28,865 nt of DNA from an uncultured Bacteroidales bacterium (GTDB taxonomy: Bacteria > Bacteroidota > Bacteroidia > Bacteroidales > UBA932): contig CAKUYQ010000032.1 of assembly GCA_934717185.1 (NCBI GenBank), positions 1 through 28,865 on the forward strand, in the 5' to 3' direction. The notes beneath the pieces were generated by a model. It searched no databases, was not told the origin of the DNA, and worked only from the letters and a program-made list of their open reading frames with translations. Shown here one piece after another: positions 7,368 to 15,788 of the stretch (position 1 is the stretch's first letter; the number at the start of each line of letters is the position of its first letter). Position numbers and translations under genes: made by a program.

Positions 7368-8153
7368 AATATGCATAAAATCAAACACTAACCCAACTGT
7401 CTTATCCTCCTCCTCAATGAAGCAGTTGTGGCCTGTGTTCGGCAACAAAACAGATTTGATATTGGGATTAAAGGAGATTATCTTTTCATAATTCTCCTTC
7501 CCGATAAACGAGTCTTTGTCCCCAAAGATCATAAGACCGCCATTTAGAGTTTTAATGAATGAAGAATTATCTGCCCTTGATACCAATCCTTTGATTGATG
7601 CTATGATACCGGCAGGATCGTGTGCATCTACATTTTCTACCGTTTCTTCTATCTTGTCTCCGAATCTCCTGAGATTCTCAGGAGCATACATTTTTGGAAT
7701 ACCAAGCTGGGCTATGGCTGTTAGTTTTCCTTTTTCAATAAGTTCTATCTCTCTCTCCCTGTCATGCAGTTTTTGGGGATCATCTGCAAAAGGGGTGGAA
7801 TTAAGAAGTATCACACCCTTTGAATGGGCAGGATACTTTTTTATAAACTCTTGTGCAACATAACCTCCCATGGAGTGACCTGCAATATAAGCGGAAGCTA
7901 CATTGCATTTATCCAATACCCCTGCAACAACATCTGCCATAAACTCCATTGTGTTAACCTCCTTTGTACCGGTTAAACCATGCCCCGGAAGATCCAAAGA
8001 TATTACCCTTACATACGGAGAAAGTCTCTCTTCAAATTCGCTGAAAATATAGAGAGTTTCAAGATATCCATGCAGAAGCACAATCGCTGTATCACCCTTT
8101 TGCGTATCCGATATATGAACCGGAATACCCCGGGATATTGCGTAAAATTCCAT
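7359..8153 (-). CDS. Alpha/beta-hydrolase fold protein
   Basis: This 264-residue protein has the classical alpha/beta-hydrolase layout without a signal peptide: an oxyanion-hole motif LLHGY (residues 26-30), the strand ISLDLPGHGLT (51-61), and the nucleophile elbow GHSMGG with Ser94. An acid lies in IFGDKDSF (Asp212 or Asp214), and the catalytic His242 is in NTGHNCF. A helical cap lies at about 120-195. It most resembles the broad esterase/MhpC/BioH-like group; the substrate cannot be told from sequence. It is cytoplasmic. Its 3' end overlaps hflX by nine bases on the opposite strand. Upstream, the frdB terminator isolates it from the fumarate reductase genes, so it is probably its own transcript. 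Confidence 0.92.
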   Translation of the reverse strand: MEFYAISRGIPVHISDTQKGDTAIVLLHGYLETLYIFSEFEERLSPYVRVISLDLPGHGLTGTKEVNTMEFMADVVAGVLDKCNVASAYIAGHSMGGYVAQEFIKKYPAHSKGVILLNSTPFADDPQKLHDREREIELIEKGKLTAIAQLGIPKMYAPENLRRFGDKIEETVENVDAHDPAGIIASIKGLVSRADNSSFIKTLNGGLMIFGDKDSFIGKENYEKIISFNPNIKSVLLPNTGHNCFIEEEDKTVGLVFDFMHILP

Positions 8154-8190
8154 AAAAAGCTATTTAAGTAACTTATTTTTTCATGTTATT

Positions 8191-8222
8191 AAAAAGGCGG
8201 TGAACAGTACAAGCACACCGCC
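8191..8222 (-). terminator. Intrinsic terminator of the frdAB operon
   Basis: On the minus strand, GGCGGTG (8222-8216) pairs with CACCGCC (8202-8196) across a 13-base loop and is followed by TTTTT. It lies 31 bases beyond the frdB stop codon. Confidence 0.85.
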
Positions 8223-8253
8223 CTTAAACAAACAATTAATAAGATATTTATTC

Positions 8254-9033
8254 TTAGTCTTTCAATTTAGCACACAAGAACTCACGGTTAAGTCTTGCAA
8301 TATGAGTAACCGAAATAGCCTTAGGGCACTCCATCTCACAAGCACGTGTGTTTGTACATGCACCAAAACCAAGTTCATCCATCTTTGCAACCATATTCTT
8401 GGCTCTTCTTACAGCCTCTACCCTACCCTGTGGCAACAATGCAAGTGAACTTACCCTTGCAGATACAAACAACATGGCAGAACCGTTCTTACAAGTAGCA
8501 ACACATGCACCGCATCCTACACAAGCAGCAGCATCCATACTCTCATCTGCCTTCTTTTTCTGGATAGGAATTGCGTTCGCATCAGGAACTCCGCCTGTAT
8601 TTACAGATATAAAGCCACCTGCCTGAAGAATCTTGTCAAAAGCACCTCTATCTACAACAAGGTCTTTTATAACAGGAAAAGCAGCACTTCTCCATGGCTC
8701 AATTGTAATGGTATCGCCATCTTTGAATTTACGCATGTGAAGCTGACATGTTGTAATCTCGCTGTCTGGGCCATGCGCATGACCGTTAATATATAATGAA
8801 CAAGCTCCGCAAATACCCTCACGACAATCGTGGTCGAAACTTACGGGGCCTTCTGATTTACAGCCTTTGTTTACCGCAACAGGGTCTATCTGCTGTGCTA
8901 TAAGCTGCTCATTGAGAATATCCATCATCTCCAGAAAAGAACTGTCGGGAGATATATTTTTTACTTGATATGTCTCAAAATGACCTTTTTCTTTTGCGTT
9001 TTTCTGACGCCAAACTTTTAATGTTAAATCCAT
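8254..9033 (-). CDS. frdB: Fumarate reductase/succinate dehydrogenase iron-sulfur subunit
   Basis: This 259-residue protein carries all cysteines of the electron-transfer subunit. The [2Fe-2S] ligands are Cys70, Cys75, Cys78 and Cys96. The cluster-binding cysteines of the ferredoxin-like half are Cys171, Cys174, Cys177 and Cys181 (CVGCGACVATC), then Cys226, Cys232 and Cys236. It passes electrons between FrdA and the quinol-oxidising membrane subunit in anaerobic fumarate respiration, the main succinate-forming route of Bacteroidales. It belongs to the Bacteroides/Wolinella (B-type) group by likeness. It is co-transcribed behind frdA with a 16-base gap containing a real Shine-Dalgarno sequence, which is unusual for this phylum. 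Confidence 0.96.
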   Translation of the reverse strand: MDLTLKVWRQKNAKEKGHFETYQVKNISPDSSFLEMMDILNEQLIAQQIDPVAVNKGCKSEGPVSFDHDCREGICGACSLYINGHAHGPDSEITTCQLHMRKFKDGDTITIEPWRSAAFPVIKDLVVDRGAFDKILQAGGFISVNTGGVPDANAIPIQKKKADESMDAAACVGCGACVATCKNGSAMLFVSARVSSLALLPQGRVEAVRRAKNMVAKMDELGFGACTNTRACEMECPKAISVTHIARLNREFLCAKLKD

Positions 9034-9042
9034 ATCTACTAT

Positions 9043-9050
9043 CTCCTTTC
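9043..9050 (-). promoter_or_regulatory. Strong Shine-Dalgarno site for frdB
   Basis: The minus strand reads GAAAGGAG, ending nine bases before the frdB ATG at 9033. It touches the frdA stop codon (9052-9050), so the two genes may be translationally coupled. Most other starts in the window have only A/T-rich leaders. Confidence 0.7.
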
Positions 9051-10996
9051 TAGTCTTTATAGTTTCTTGTTGCTACCTCAATGTATTCATATTTAAGCGG
9101 TTCTTTATGAAGTACAGGCTGTTTGTCGGGACCCTGATACTCCCAAGCAGCTACATACATGTAGTTTACATCATCTCGCTTGGTTTCTCCATCCGGAGTC
9201 TGCATTTCAACTCTAAAGTGACCGCCGCAAGACTCGTTTCTGTCCAATGCGTCGATAGCCATAAGCTCGCCTATCTCAAGGAAATCTGCCAATCTTAGAG
9301 CCTTCTCCAACTCCTGGTTGAACTGCTCGTTTGTTCCTGCTACATAAACATTGCTCCAGAACTCTTTTCTAAGAACTTTAATCTTCTCTATAGCAGTCTT
9401 CAAACCCTCTTCACTGCGGGCCATACCAACGTATTCCCACATGATATGTCCAAGCTCCTTATGAAGGGTATCAACAGATTTCTTTCCTTTAATAGAAAGA
9501 AGTTTTGCAATCTTCTCTTTAACAGCTTTCTCTGCCTCTGCAAATTCAGGGGCGTTGGTATCTACCTTAGGTGCCTGAATCTTGTGTGACAGATAATCTC
9601 CAATTGTGTAAGGAAGGATGAAATAACCATCTGCAAGTCCCTGCATAAGTGCAGAAGCACCAAGCCTGTTTCCACCATGATCCGAGAAGTTGGCCTCTCC
9701 AATAGCATACAGACCCGGAACAGTTGTCATAAGGTTATAGTCTACCCAAAGTCCGCCCATTGTATAGTGGATGGCAGGGTAAATCATCATTGGCTCCTCG
9801 TATGGGTTAACATCTGTAATCTTCTCGTACATCTGGAACAGGTTACCGTAACGTGCGGTAATCACATCCTTACCAAGACGCTCGATTGCAGATTTAAAGT
9901 CCAAGAATACTGCAAGTCCTGTCTCGTTTACACCAAAACCGGCATCACATCTCTCTTTTGCAGCACGTGAAGCAACATCTCTTGGTACAAGGTTACCGAA
10001 TGCAGGATACCTTCTCTCCAAATAGTAATCTCTATCCTCTTCAGGTATCTGTGATGCTTTAACCTGTTTTTTACGCAATCTCTCAACATCCTCTTTCTTC
10101 TTAGGTACCCATATTCTACCATCGTTTCTCAACGACTCAGACATAAGGGTAAGTTTAGACTGCTGATCTCCGTGTACAGGGATACATGTTGGGTGAATCT
10201 GAGCGAAACATGGGTTTGCAAAGAATGCTCCCTTCTTGTAGCACTGCCATGCAGCAGAACCGTTACTGTTCATTGCATTGGTTGAAAGGAAGAATACGTT
10301 ACCGTATCCGCCTGATGCAATCACAACTGCATGAGCACCGAATCTCTCAATTTCTCCTGTTACTATATTTCTCGCAATAATACCTTTTGCTTCACCGTCT
10401 ATAACAACAAGATCAAGCATCTCATGTCTTGGGTAAGATTTTACCTGTCCTTTTGAAACTGCTCTGTTCAATGCAGCGTATGCACCCAAAAGAAGCTGCT
10501 GTCCGGTTTGACCGCGGGCATAGAAGGTACGGCTTACCTGTGCACCTCCAAATGATCTGTTATCCAACAATCCACCGTAATCTCTTGCAAAAGGAACACC
10601 CTGGGCAACGCACTGGTCGATGATGTTGTTGCTCACCTCTGCAAGTCTGTAAACGTTTGCCTCTCTTGAACGATAATCTCCGCCCTTGATTGTATCATAG
10701 AACAGACGATAGATAGAGTCGTTGTCGTTCTGATAGTTCTTTGCGGCATTTATACCACCCTGAGCGGCAATTGAGTGCGCACGTCTTGGCGAATCGCTTA
10801 TACAAAATACTTTAACATTGTAGCCAAGTTCTCCAAGTGAAGCAGCTGCAGAAGCACCTCCCAAACCTGTTCCTATAACTATAATGTCTAATTTACGCTT
10901 ATTAGCCGGACTAACTACGCGAATATGAGCTTTGTGATTCGTCCACTTATCAGCCAAAGCTCCTTCAGGAATTTTTGATATTAATTTTTCGGCCAT
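9050..10996 (-). CDS. frdA: Fumarate reductase/succinate dehydrogenase flavoprotein subunit
   Basis: This 648-residue protein starts at the ATG at 10996. The N-terminal FAD-binding Rossmann motif is VIGTGLGGASAAASLGELGY. The His that carries covalent FAD lies in RAHSIAAQGG, and the substrate-binding and capping regions include HPTCIPVHGD, HYTMGGLWVDYN and GNRLGASALMQGL. Length and the extended C-terminal helical domain fit the Bacteroides-type enzyme. It interconverts fumarate and succinate on the cytoplasmic face of the inner membrane. In Bacteroides the cytochrome b subunit gene normally lies directly upstream. Here the upstream 207 bases are non-coding and are followed by a divergent hexosaminidase gene, so the membrane anchor gene is absent from this locus. 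Confidence 0.97.
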   Translation of the reverse strand: MAEKLISKIPEGALADKWTNHKAHIRVVSPANKRKLDIIVIGTGLGGASAAASLGELGYNVKVFCISDSPRRAHSIAAQGGINAAKNYQNDNDSIYRLFYDTIKGGDYRSREANVYRLAEVSNNIIDQCVAQGVPFARDYGGLLDNRSFGGAQVSRTFYARGQTGQQLLLGAYAALNRAVSKGQVKSYPRHEMLDLVVIDGEAKGIIARNIVTGEIERFGAHAVVIASGGYGNVFFLSTNAMNSNGSAAWQCYKKGAFFANPCFAQIHPTCIPVHGDQQSKLTLMSESLRNDGRIWVPKKKEDVERLRKKQVKASQIPEEDRDYYLERRYPAFGNLVPRDVASRAAKERCDAGFGVNETGLAVFLDFKSAIERLGKDVITARYGNLFQMYEKITDVNPYEEPMMIYPAIHYTMGGLWVDYNLMTTVPGLYAIGEANFSDHGGNRLGASALMQGLADGYFILPYTIGDYLSHKIQAPKVDTNAPEFAEAEKAVKEKIAKLLSIKGKKSVDTLHKELGHIMWEYVGMARSEEGLKTAIEKIKVLRKEFWSNVYVAGTNEQFNQELEKALRLADFLEIGELMAIDALDRNESCGGHFRVEMQTPDGETKRDDVNYMYVAAWEYQGPDKQPVLHKEPLKYEYIEVATRNYKD

Positions 10997-11203
10997 TATT
11001 TATTAATTTTTGAAACTAGTTTCTAGAAAATTTTCCACAATTTTAGTTACTTTTTATGAATTTACCAACTAATATTGACAAATGCTCAATTTTATGGCAA
11101 ACCTCCTGAATTTTTTGAATTTAAAAACAGCCAATGCCAAAGCTGTATAAAAAAATTAGAGCTATATTTGTGAAATTATCACAAAGAAAAAATAAATTGC
11201 ATT
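10997..11203. other. Intergenic region between divergent frdA and the hexosaminidase gene
   Basis: The frdA side holds three abutting palindromes: GAAACTAGTTTC (11012-11023), TTCTAGAA (11021-11028) and GAAAATTTTC (11026-11035). The middle holds hexamer-type repeat copy C inside a small hairpin, ACAGC/GCTGT (11127-11131 and 11142-11146). The hexosaminidase side holds a -7 box. No frdC-like or other reading frame is present. Confidence 0.7.
11163..11170 (+). promoter_or_regulatory. Putative -7 box for the GH20 hexosaminidase
   Basis: TATATTTG matches TAnnTTTG, 33 bases before the ATG. No TTTG sits at the normal -33 distance. Confidence 0.5.
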
Positions 11204-13417
11204 ATGACAATAAAAACAATTCTTTTATGCTGTGTTGTTACATTTACAGCTTTATGTAACAGTGCATTAGGACAAGATAACCTTAATCTTATACCTCTTC
11301 CCAACTATATAAAACTCAATGAAGGTAATTTTTCCTTAGATGAAAACACACACATAGTTTGTTCCAACAGATTTAACGGAGAGTATCTTGCCGGCATTTT
11401 AAAGGCAGCAACAAAATTTCCAATGCCTATAGAAAAAGTGGCAGACGGAAATAATGCAATTGTTTTCTATAATTCAAAAGATTTCAATATTCCAAATGAA
11501 GGGTATGAACTTAGAGTACTTCCAAACAGAATAGAGGTAAAATCATCATCCGCTGCAGGAGAATTTTACGCCATACAGACCCTTTTACAACTCCTCCCTC
11601 CTACCGTTTACGGAAATGCAACAGGTTGGGAGAAATGGAATATTCCAGCTGTGGAAATAATTGATTCTCCAAGATTCAATTACAGAGGATTTATGTTGGA
11701 TGTATCGAGAACCTTCTTTGGAACAGATGTAATCTACAAAGTATTGGACTGGCTTGCATACCACAAGATAAACAAGTTCCACTGGCATCTCATAGATGAC
11801 AACGGATGGAGAGTAGAGATAAAGAAATATCCTCTTCTAACAGAAAAAGGGGCTTGGAGAGGTCCCGGAGAGGTTCTTCCACCAGCATACGGTTCCGGTA
11901 ACAAAAGATACGGAGGTTACTATACTCAGAAGGAGATTAAGGAGATAATAAAATACGCATCAGACAGAAACATTGAGATTATACCGGAGATAGATATGCC
12001 CGGGCATAGCAAATCTATAGTTGCAACTTACCCTCAAATGAGATGTGATATAGCTAATTATACAGAGAGTGTAAACGGAGAGGCTTTTAACGCTTGGTGT
12101 GTTGGAAAGGCCCAAAAGAGTAATTTTAAGATGTTGGATGATATAATAAAGGAGATTTCAGCTCTGTTTCCAAGCAAGACAATCCATATAGGCGGTGATG
12201 AAGTAAACTTTAGTATATGGAAAGAATGTCCTCATTGTCAGGCATTAATGAAAGAAAAAGGGATAAAGTCAGAACCCGAACTTCAAAACTATTTTATGGA
12301 GCAGGTTGGAAAAATTATAAAGAAATACGGCAAAAATATGGCAGGATGGGATGAGATAATTGCCGTTAATAATCTTCCCGACAATTCCGTCGCATACGCT
12401 TGGAACAGTGCCAAAAAGGGTAAAGAGGCTGCCGCAAAAGGAATTAATGTTGTAACGCAGGTGTGTCAATATCTCTATTTCGATATGAAACATACCCCTA
12501 TTGAGAGAGGTCACAGTTGGGCATCAATTACAAGCTTAGAGAAGGCGTATAGCTTTGATCCAATTGGTACTCTTGGTGTTACAAAAGATGAAGAAAAATA
12601 TATACTTGGACCGCAAAGCGGTTTGTGGTGCGAACTTCTGAACAGACCTGTAAGGTTCCTTGAATACCAGACCTGGCCAAGAAACGCTGCTTTGGCAGAG
12701 ATAGGATGGACTAATCAATCTTTAAGAAAATGGGAAGATTTTGACAAAAGACTATCTCAAAAACACTATGAAAGGATGTTTAATATGGGAATAGCTTTTA
12801 GAGTTCCTTACCCTAATATTGTTTATGAAAAACATACATTAAAGGTAGAGCTACCATATGATTGGATGGTAGTGAGATATACATCAGATGGTAGCGAACC
12901 CACATGTAATTCACCTGTTTATACAGGCGATATTGTAACATACGAACCTCATAATTTTAGATTTGCCTCCTTTTACAAAGATATTCTAAAGAGTATAACC
13001 GTTAAAGCTTTGAATCTTAAGACAGATTATCTTAAACCTAATGTAAAGGTTACTGCAAGTTATGAAGCCAATCCAAAGTTTCCACTATTAAACGCAGAGG
13101 ATTATAATTTTAACACATATTCAAGAAGTAAAAAGAATATAGATAATGGAGATTGGGTTTTATACAGTTTTACAGAGCCTGTTGAGTGTTCTAAAATAAC
13201 CGTTGAAGTTGGTATTCCAAAAATTACTGCGTATGGCCTTACAGACGGCCATATTGAGTATTCATACGACGGTGTAAATTTTGAAAGAGGAGAAAATTTT
13301 ATAGATAATATTGCCGTTATAAAACCAATAAAAGCTGTTAGGGCTGTTAAGATTGTAGCAGACGGCTATTCGGATGGAAGTAACCTTTCCATACAAGACC
13401 TTAGAATAGAAAAATAA
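11204..13417 (+). CDS. Secreted beta-N-acetylhexosaminidase, glycoside hydrolase family 20
   Basis: This 737-residue protein has an N-terminal signal peptide ending near SALGQ (about residue 24). A GH20b domain (25-150) precedes the TIM-barrel catalytic domain (about 155-510). The catalytic Asp-Glu pair is D332-E333 in HIGGDEVN, with other conserved stretches KFHWHLIDDNGWR and IPEIDMPGHS. At about 540-610 there is a chitobiase C-terminal-like segment (RYTSDGSEPT), followed by a discoidin-like beta-sandwich to the end. It should release terminal GlcNAc/GalNAc from host glycans, mucin or chito-oligosaccharides by substrate-assisted catalysis in the periplasm or at the surface. It stands alone, with no SusC/SusD pair, so it is not part of a visible polysaccharide utilisation locus. 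Confidence 0.96.
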   Translation: MTIKTILLCCVVTFTALCNSALGQDNLNLIPLPNYIKLNEGNFSLDENTHIVCSNRFNGEYLAGILKAATKFPMPIEKVADGNNAIVFYNSKDFNIPNEGYELRVLPNRIEVKSSSAAGEFYAIQTLLQLLPPTVYGNATGWEKWNIPAVEIIDSPRFNYRGFMLDVSRTFFGTDVIYKVLDWLAYHKINKFHWHLIDDNGWRVEIKKYPLLTEKGAWRGPGEVLPPAYGSGNKRYGGYYTQKEIKEIIKYASDRNIEIIPEIDMPGHSKSIVATYPQMRCDIANYTESVNGEAFNAWCVGKAQKSNFKMLDDIIKEISALFPSKTIHIGGDEVNFSIWKECPHCQALMKEKGIKSEPELQNYFMEQVGKIIKKYGKNMAGWDEIIAVNNLPDNSVAYAWNSAKKGKEAAAKGINVVTQVCQYLYFDMKHTPIERGHSWASITSLEKAYSFDPIGTLGVTKDEEKYILGPQSGLWCELLNRPVRFLEYQTWPRNAALAEIGWTNQSLRKWEDFDKRLSQKHYERMFNMGIAFRVPYPNIVYEKHTLKVELPYDWMVVRYTSDGSEPTCNSPVYTGDIVTYEPHNFRFASFYKDILKSITVKALNLKTDYLKPNVKVTASYEANPKFPLLNAEDYNFNTYSRSKKNIDNGDWVLYSFTEPVECSKITVEVGIPKITAYGLTDGHIEYSYDGVNFERGENFIDNIAVIKPIKAVRAVKIVADGYSDGSNLSIQDLRIEK

Positions 13418-13419
13418 TA

Positions 13420-13449
13420 AAAAAAAGAGGGCTGTGACCCTCTTTTTTT
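13420..13449. terminator. Bidirectional intrinsic terminator between convergent genes
   Basis: A run of A and GAGGG (ending at 13431) pairs with CCCTC and seven Ts (13438-13449), with a six-base loop CTGTGA. It gives a U-tract in both directions. The minus-strand stop codon (complement at 13448-13450) lies inside the far arm, so the convergent gene ends within its own terminator. Confidence 0.85.
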
Positions 13450-14695
13450 ATTCATACAACACTTTTACCTTCTCCCATACAGAAGAATAGTATTCTGCAT
13501 GTGTATCCCCTTTTTTATTCCAATCTATCTTTTCAGCTTCGGTAAATATATAATCTTCAACAGGTTGTATACGCTGAATCCATCCTGTTTTTTCTATATT
13601 CCATAAAAGAGAAAAATTAAAATATTTATTGCCGTTACCTCTTTTTACAGGGAAAATTGCTCTCTTAGCCTGCAAAGAAAGGTCACATATAGGAGCATTC
13701 AACCTTTTATCCTTCTTGTCAAAACCATCTTTTACATTGTCGGGAACTTTAATAGAAGACTTCATAAAAGATGGAATCCCCTCCTCCCCCGCTTTTACAC
13801 ATAAAGGCACGGCAACAGCTGCAGGTGGATAACCTAAAACAGTCCACATCAAAGGGTTTTCACTGCCATGAAAAATAACAACTGCGGTACTTGATTTACG
13901 TGGAATAAAATCCTGATCTATAAACCACTCCAACCCATTATTCTTTACAGCCTCCTCTTTTAGGTCAATATCCAAAAGAGAATGATAAAATGAACGTGAA
14001 AGATTATCTAAAATCCAACGAGGAGTTATATCACCTCCTCTTGCAATCCTCTTCTTGATTGTATTATCTGCAGTTGTATATCTTATATATCCCATTCCTT
14101 CATCCTTTCTTCCGGTATAAGAATGGTTTGTATATACCAAATATCCCTGAGGCGCTATCTTTGGATCATTTACATCTATTTTTGTCCAGCTTGTATTATT
14201 CACCTCATAATATGCAGCCCCTCCTTCACTATCTATAACACCAAAATTGGTTTCAACACCCATTGGCCTTTTAAGAGTATCGAGTAATTTTTCAAAATCT
14301 GCGAGATTCTTGCATCTTCCAAGTGCCTTAAACATAAGTGTTCCCTCATTATCCATTTTTGAATCAGGAATATTATCATTTTTAAGGTTATATGAGGCTG
14401 TATTCATTATACAGAAACCTGCGTCGTTTGAACCGCTCCAAGCCTCAAACGATCTTCTTCCACCCTTTATTACCAAAGGAGAATTTACCAAAGCATAGAA
14501 ACTGTATTTAGGTCCTTTGAAATACTCTATTCTATTATTCTCCTCTCCGGTATCTCTATGTTTCCACATTACAGGTTTACCGTCTTTGTTTACTTTACTT
14601 GTAAAGATTGCAGAGGTGCAGGAATCTGCAGGGGTGTACACCATTAAAAATAATGATATACAAAGAACAGTCTTTAAAAATAGGTTTTTAATCAT
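13448..14695 (-). CDS. Exported Ntn-hydrolase, C45 / choloylglycine-hydrolase-like linear amide hydrolase
   Basis: This 415-residue protein begins with a signal peptide ending PADS, immediately followed by Cys26-Thr-Ser-Ala-Ile-Phe. In this superfamily the Cys exposed at the new N-terminus is the nucleophile; here the signal cleavage site and the catalytic Cys appear to coincide. Conserved downstream stretches include MWKHRDTG, WSGSNDAGFCIMNTASYN and YLVYTNHS. The family includes acyl-CoA:6-APA acyltransferases, bile-salt hydrolases and carcinine hydrolases, and many gut Bacteroidales carry such proteins with unknown substrates. Bile-salt or other N-acyl amide hydrolysis is possible but unproven. 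It starts 11 bases after ruvB ends, so the two probably share a transcript. The preceding residues do not make a good lipobox (Asp at -2). Confidence 0.82.
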   Translation of the reverse strand: MIKNLFLKTVLCISLFLMVYTPADSCTSAIFTSKVNKDGKPVMWKHRDTGEENNRIEYFKGPKYSFYALVNSPLVIKGGRRSFEAWSGSNDAGFCIMNTASYNLKNDNIPDSKMDNEGTLMFKALGRCKNLADFEKLLDTLKRPMGVETNFGVIDSEGGAAYYEVNNTSWTKIDVNDPKIAPQGYLVYTNHSYTGRKDEGMGYIRYTTADNTIKKRIARGGDITPRWILDNLSRSFYHSLLDIDLKEEAVKNNGLEWFIDQDFIPRKSSTAVVIFHGSENPLMWTVLGYPPAAVAVPLCVKAGEEGIPSFMKSSIKVPDNVKDGFDKKDKRLNAPICDLSLQAKRAIFPVKRGNGNKYFNFSLLWNIEKTGWIQRIQPVEDYIFTEAEKIDWNKKGDTHAEYYSSVWEKVKVLYE

Positions 14696-14706
14696 AGTTA
14701 AAAAAG

Positions 14707-15732
14707 TTAAAATAGTGTATTATCTTTATTATATAATATTCCCAAATGTTTGTATGCCAATTCTGTAACCTCTCTTCCTCTTGGCGTTCTCTGAATAAAT
14801 CCCTCCTTTATAAGGAATGGTTCGTAAACCTCTTCAACTGTTCCGGAGTCCTCCCCTATTGCGGTTGCTATGGTATTCAAACCCACAGGCCCCCCCTTGA
14901 ATTTGTCTATAATAGTTGAAAGTAGTTTGTTATCCATAAAATCCAAACCTCTTTTATCTATATTCAAGGCATCTAAAGCATATTTTGTTATATGTATGTC
15001 TATTGTTCCATTCCCCTCCACCTGAGCAAAATCCCTTACTCTTCTAAGAAGGGAGTTGGCTATTCTTGGTGTACCTCTGCTTCTTAATGCAATTTCCATG
15101 GCAGCCTCATCGTCTATAGGTATATTCAATATACCTGCACTTCTTTTTATAATCTTCTCAAGAACCGCTGCATCGTAATATTCAAGATGACACTGTATTC
15201 CAAATCTGGCTCTCAAAGGGGAGGTAAGCATTCCGCTACGAGTTGTTGCTCCAACCAATGTAAAAGGGTTAAGAGATATCTGCACACTTCTTGCCCCCGG
15301 TCCTTTATCTAACATTATATCAATTCTATAATCCTCCATTGCAGAATACAGATACTCCTCTACTACAGGAGAGAGCCTGTGTATCTCATCTATAAAGAGA
15401 ACATCTCCCTCATCCAAACTTGTAAGAAGACCGGCAAGGTCACCCGGTTTATCCAATACAGGACCGGATGTTATCTTCATCTTTACACCAAGTTCATTTG
15501 CTATAATATTAGCTAATGTTGTCTTTCCCAAGCCCGGAGGGCCGTGTAAAAGGACATGATCCAAAGATTCACCTCTCTTTACGGCAGCCTTGACAAAAAT
15601 CTTTAAATTCTTTATTACTTTTGCCTGTCCGCTAAAGTTTGAAAAGTCTTTGGGTCTTATCACACCCTCTAATTCGGAATCAGAATATTTAGACTCCTCT
15701 CGTGGATTAAAATTATTCTCACTTCGCATCAT
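14707..15732 (-). CDS. ruvB: Holliday junction branch-migration ATPase RuvB
   Basis: RuvB drives branch migration with RuvA at recombination and stalled-fork intermediates. I use the ATG at 15732 (341 residues; the adjacent ATG at 15729 is equally possible). The frame stays open to an ATG at 15783, but those extra residues would run over the promoter boxes and are not typical of RuvB. Visible motifs are the start of the AAA+ domain (IRPKDFSNFSGQ), Walker A GPPGLGKTT (64-72), Walker B VLFIDEIHRL (111-120), the sensor/arginine-finger stretch ATTRSGMLTSPLRARFG, and the C-terminal winged helix with FIQRTPRGREVT. It is followed closely by the Ntn-hydrolase gene. It forms the left border of the candidate origin. 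Confidence 0.97.
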   Translation of the reverse strand: MMRSENNFNPREESKYSDSELEGVIRPKDFSNFSGQAKVIKNLKIFVKAAVKRGESLDHVLLHGPPGLGKTTLANIIANELGVKMKITSGPVLDKPGDLAGLLTSLDEGDVLFIDEIHRLSPVVEEYLYSAMEDYRIDIMLDKGPGARSVQISLNPFTLVGATTRSGMLTSPLRARFGIQCHLEYYDAAVLEKIIKRSAGILNIPIDDEAAMEIALRSRGTPRIANSLLRRVRDFAQVEGNGTIDIHITKYALDALNIDKRGLDFMDNKLLSTIIDKFKGGPVGLNTIATAIGEDSGTVEEVYEPFLIKEGFIQRTPRGREVTELAYKHLGILYNKDNTLF

Positions 15733-15762
15733 ACCAAAATCAATAATAAGACATTCAAAATT

Positions 15763-15788
15763 CAAAAATATCTTACAATACAAAAATA
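15763..15788 (-). promoter_or_regulatory. Two putative -7 boxes for ruvB
   Basis: The minus strand carries TATTTTTG twice, at 15788-15781 and 15770-15763, each matching TAnnTTTG. They lie 48 and 30 bases before the ATG at 15732. The sequence is very AT-rich, so one or both may be chance. Confidence 0.4.

Noticed and set aside
13448..14695. Reading the Ntn-hydrolase as a lipoprotein or as a beta-lactam acyltransferase
   Set aside because: Asp at -2 spoils the lipobox, and the Cys is followed by the Ntn signature. Database-style penicillin acyltransferase names for this family say little about the true substrate.
15733..15783. RuvB start at the ATG at 15783
   Set aside because: The extra residues (MYCKIFLNFECL) do not look like RuvB, and the segment overlaps a TAnnTTTG box. 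ATGs at 15732 and 15729 fit the family start.
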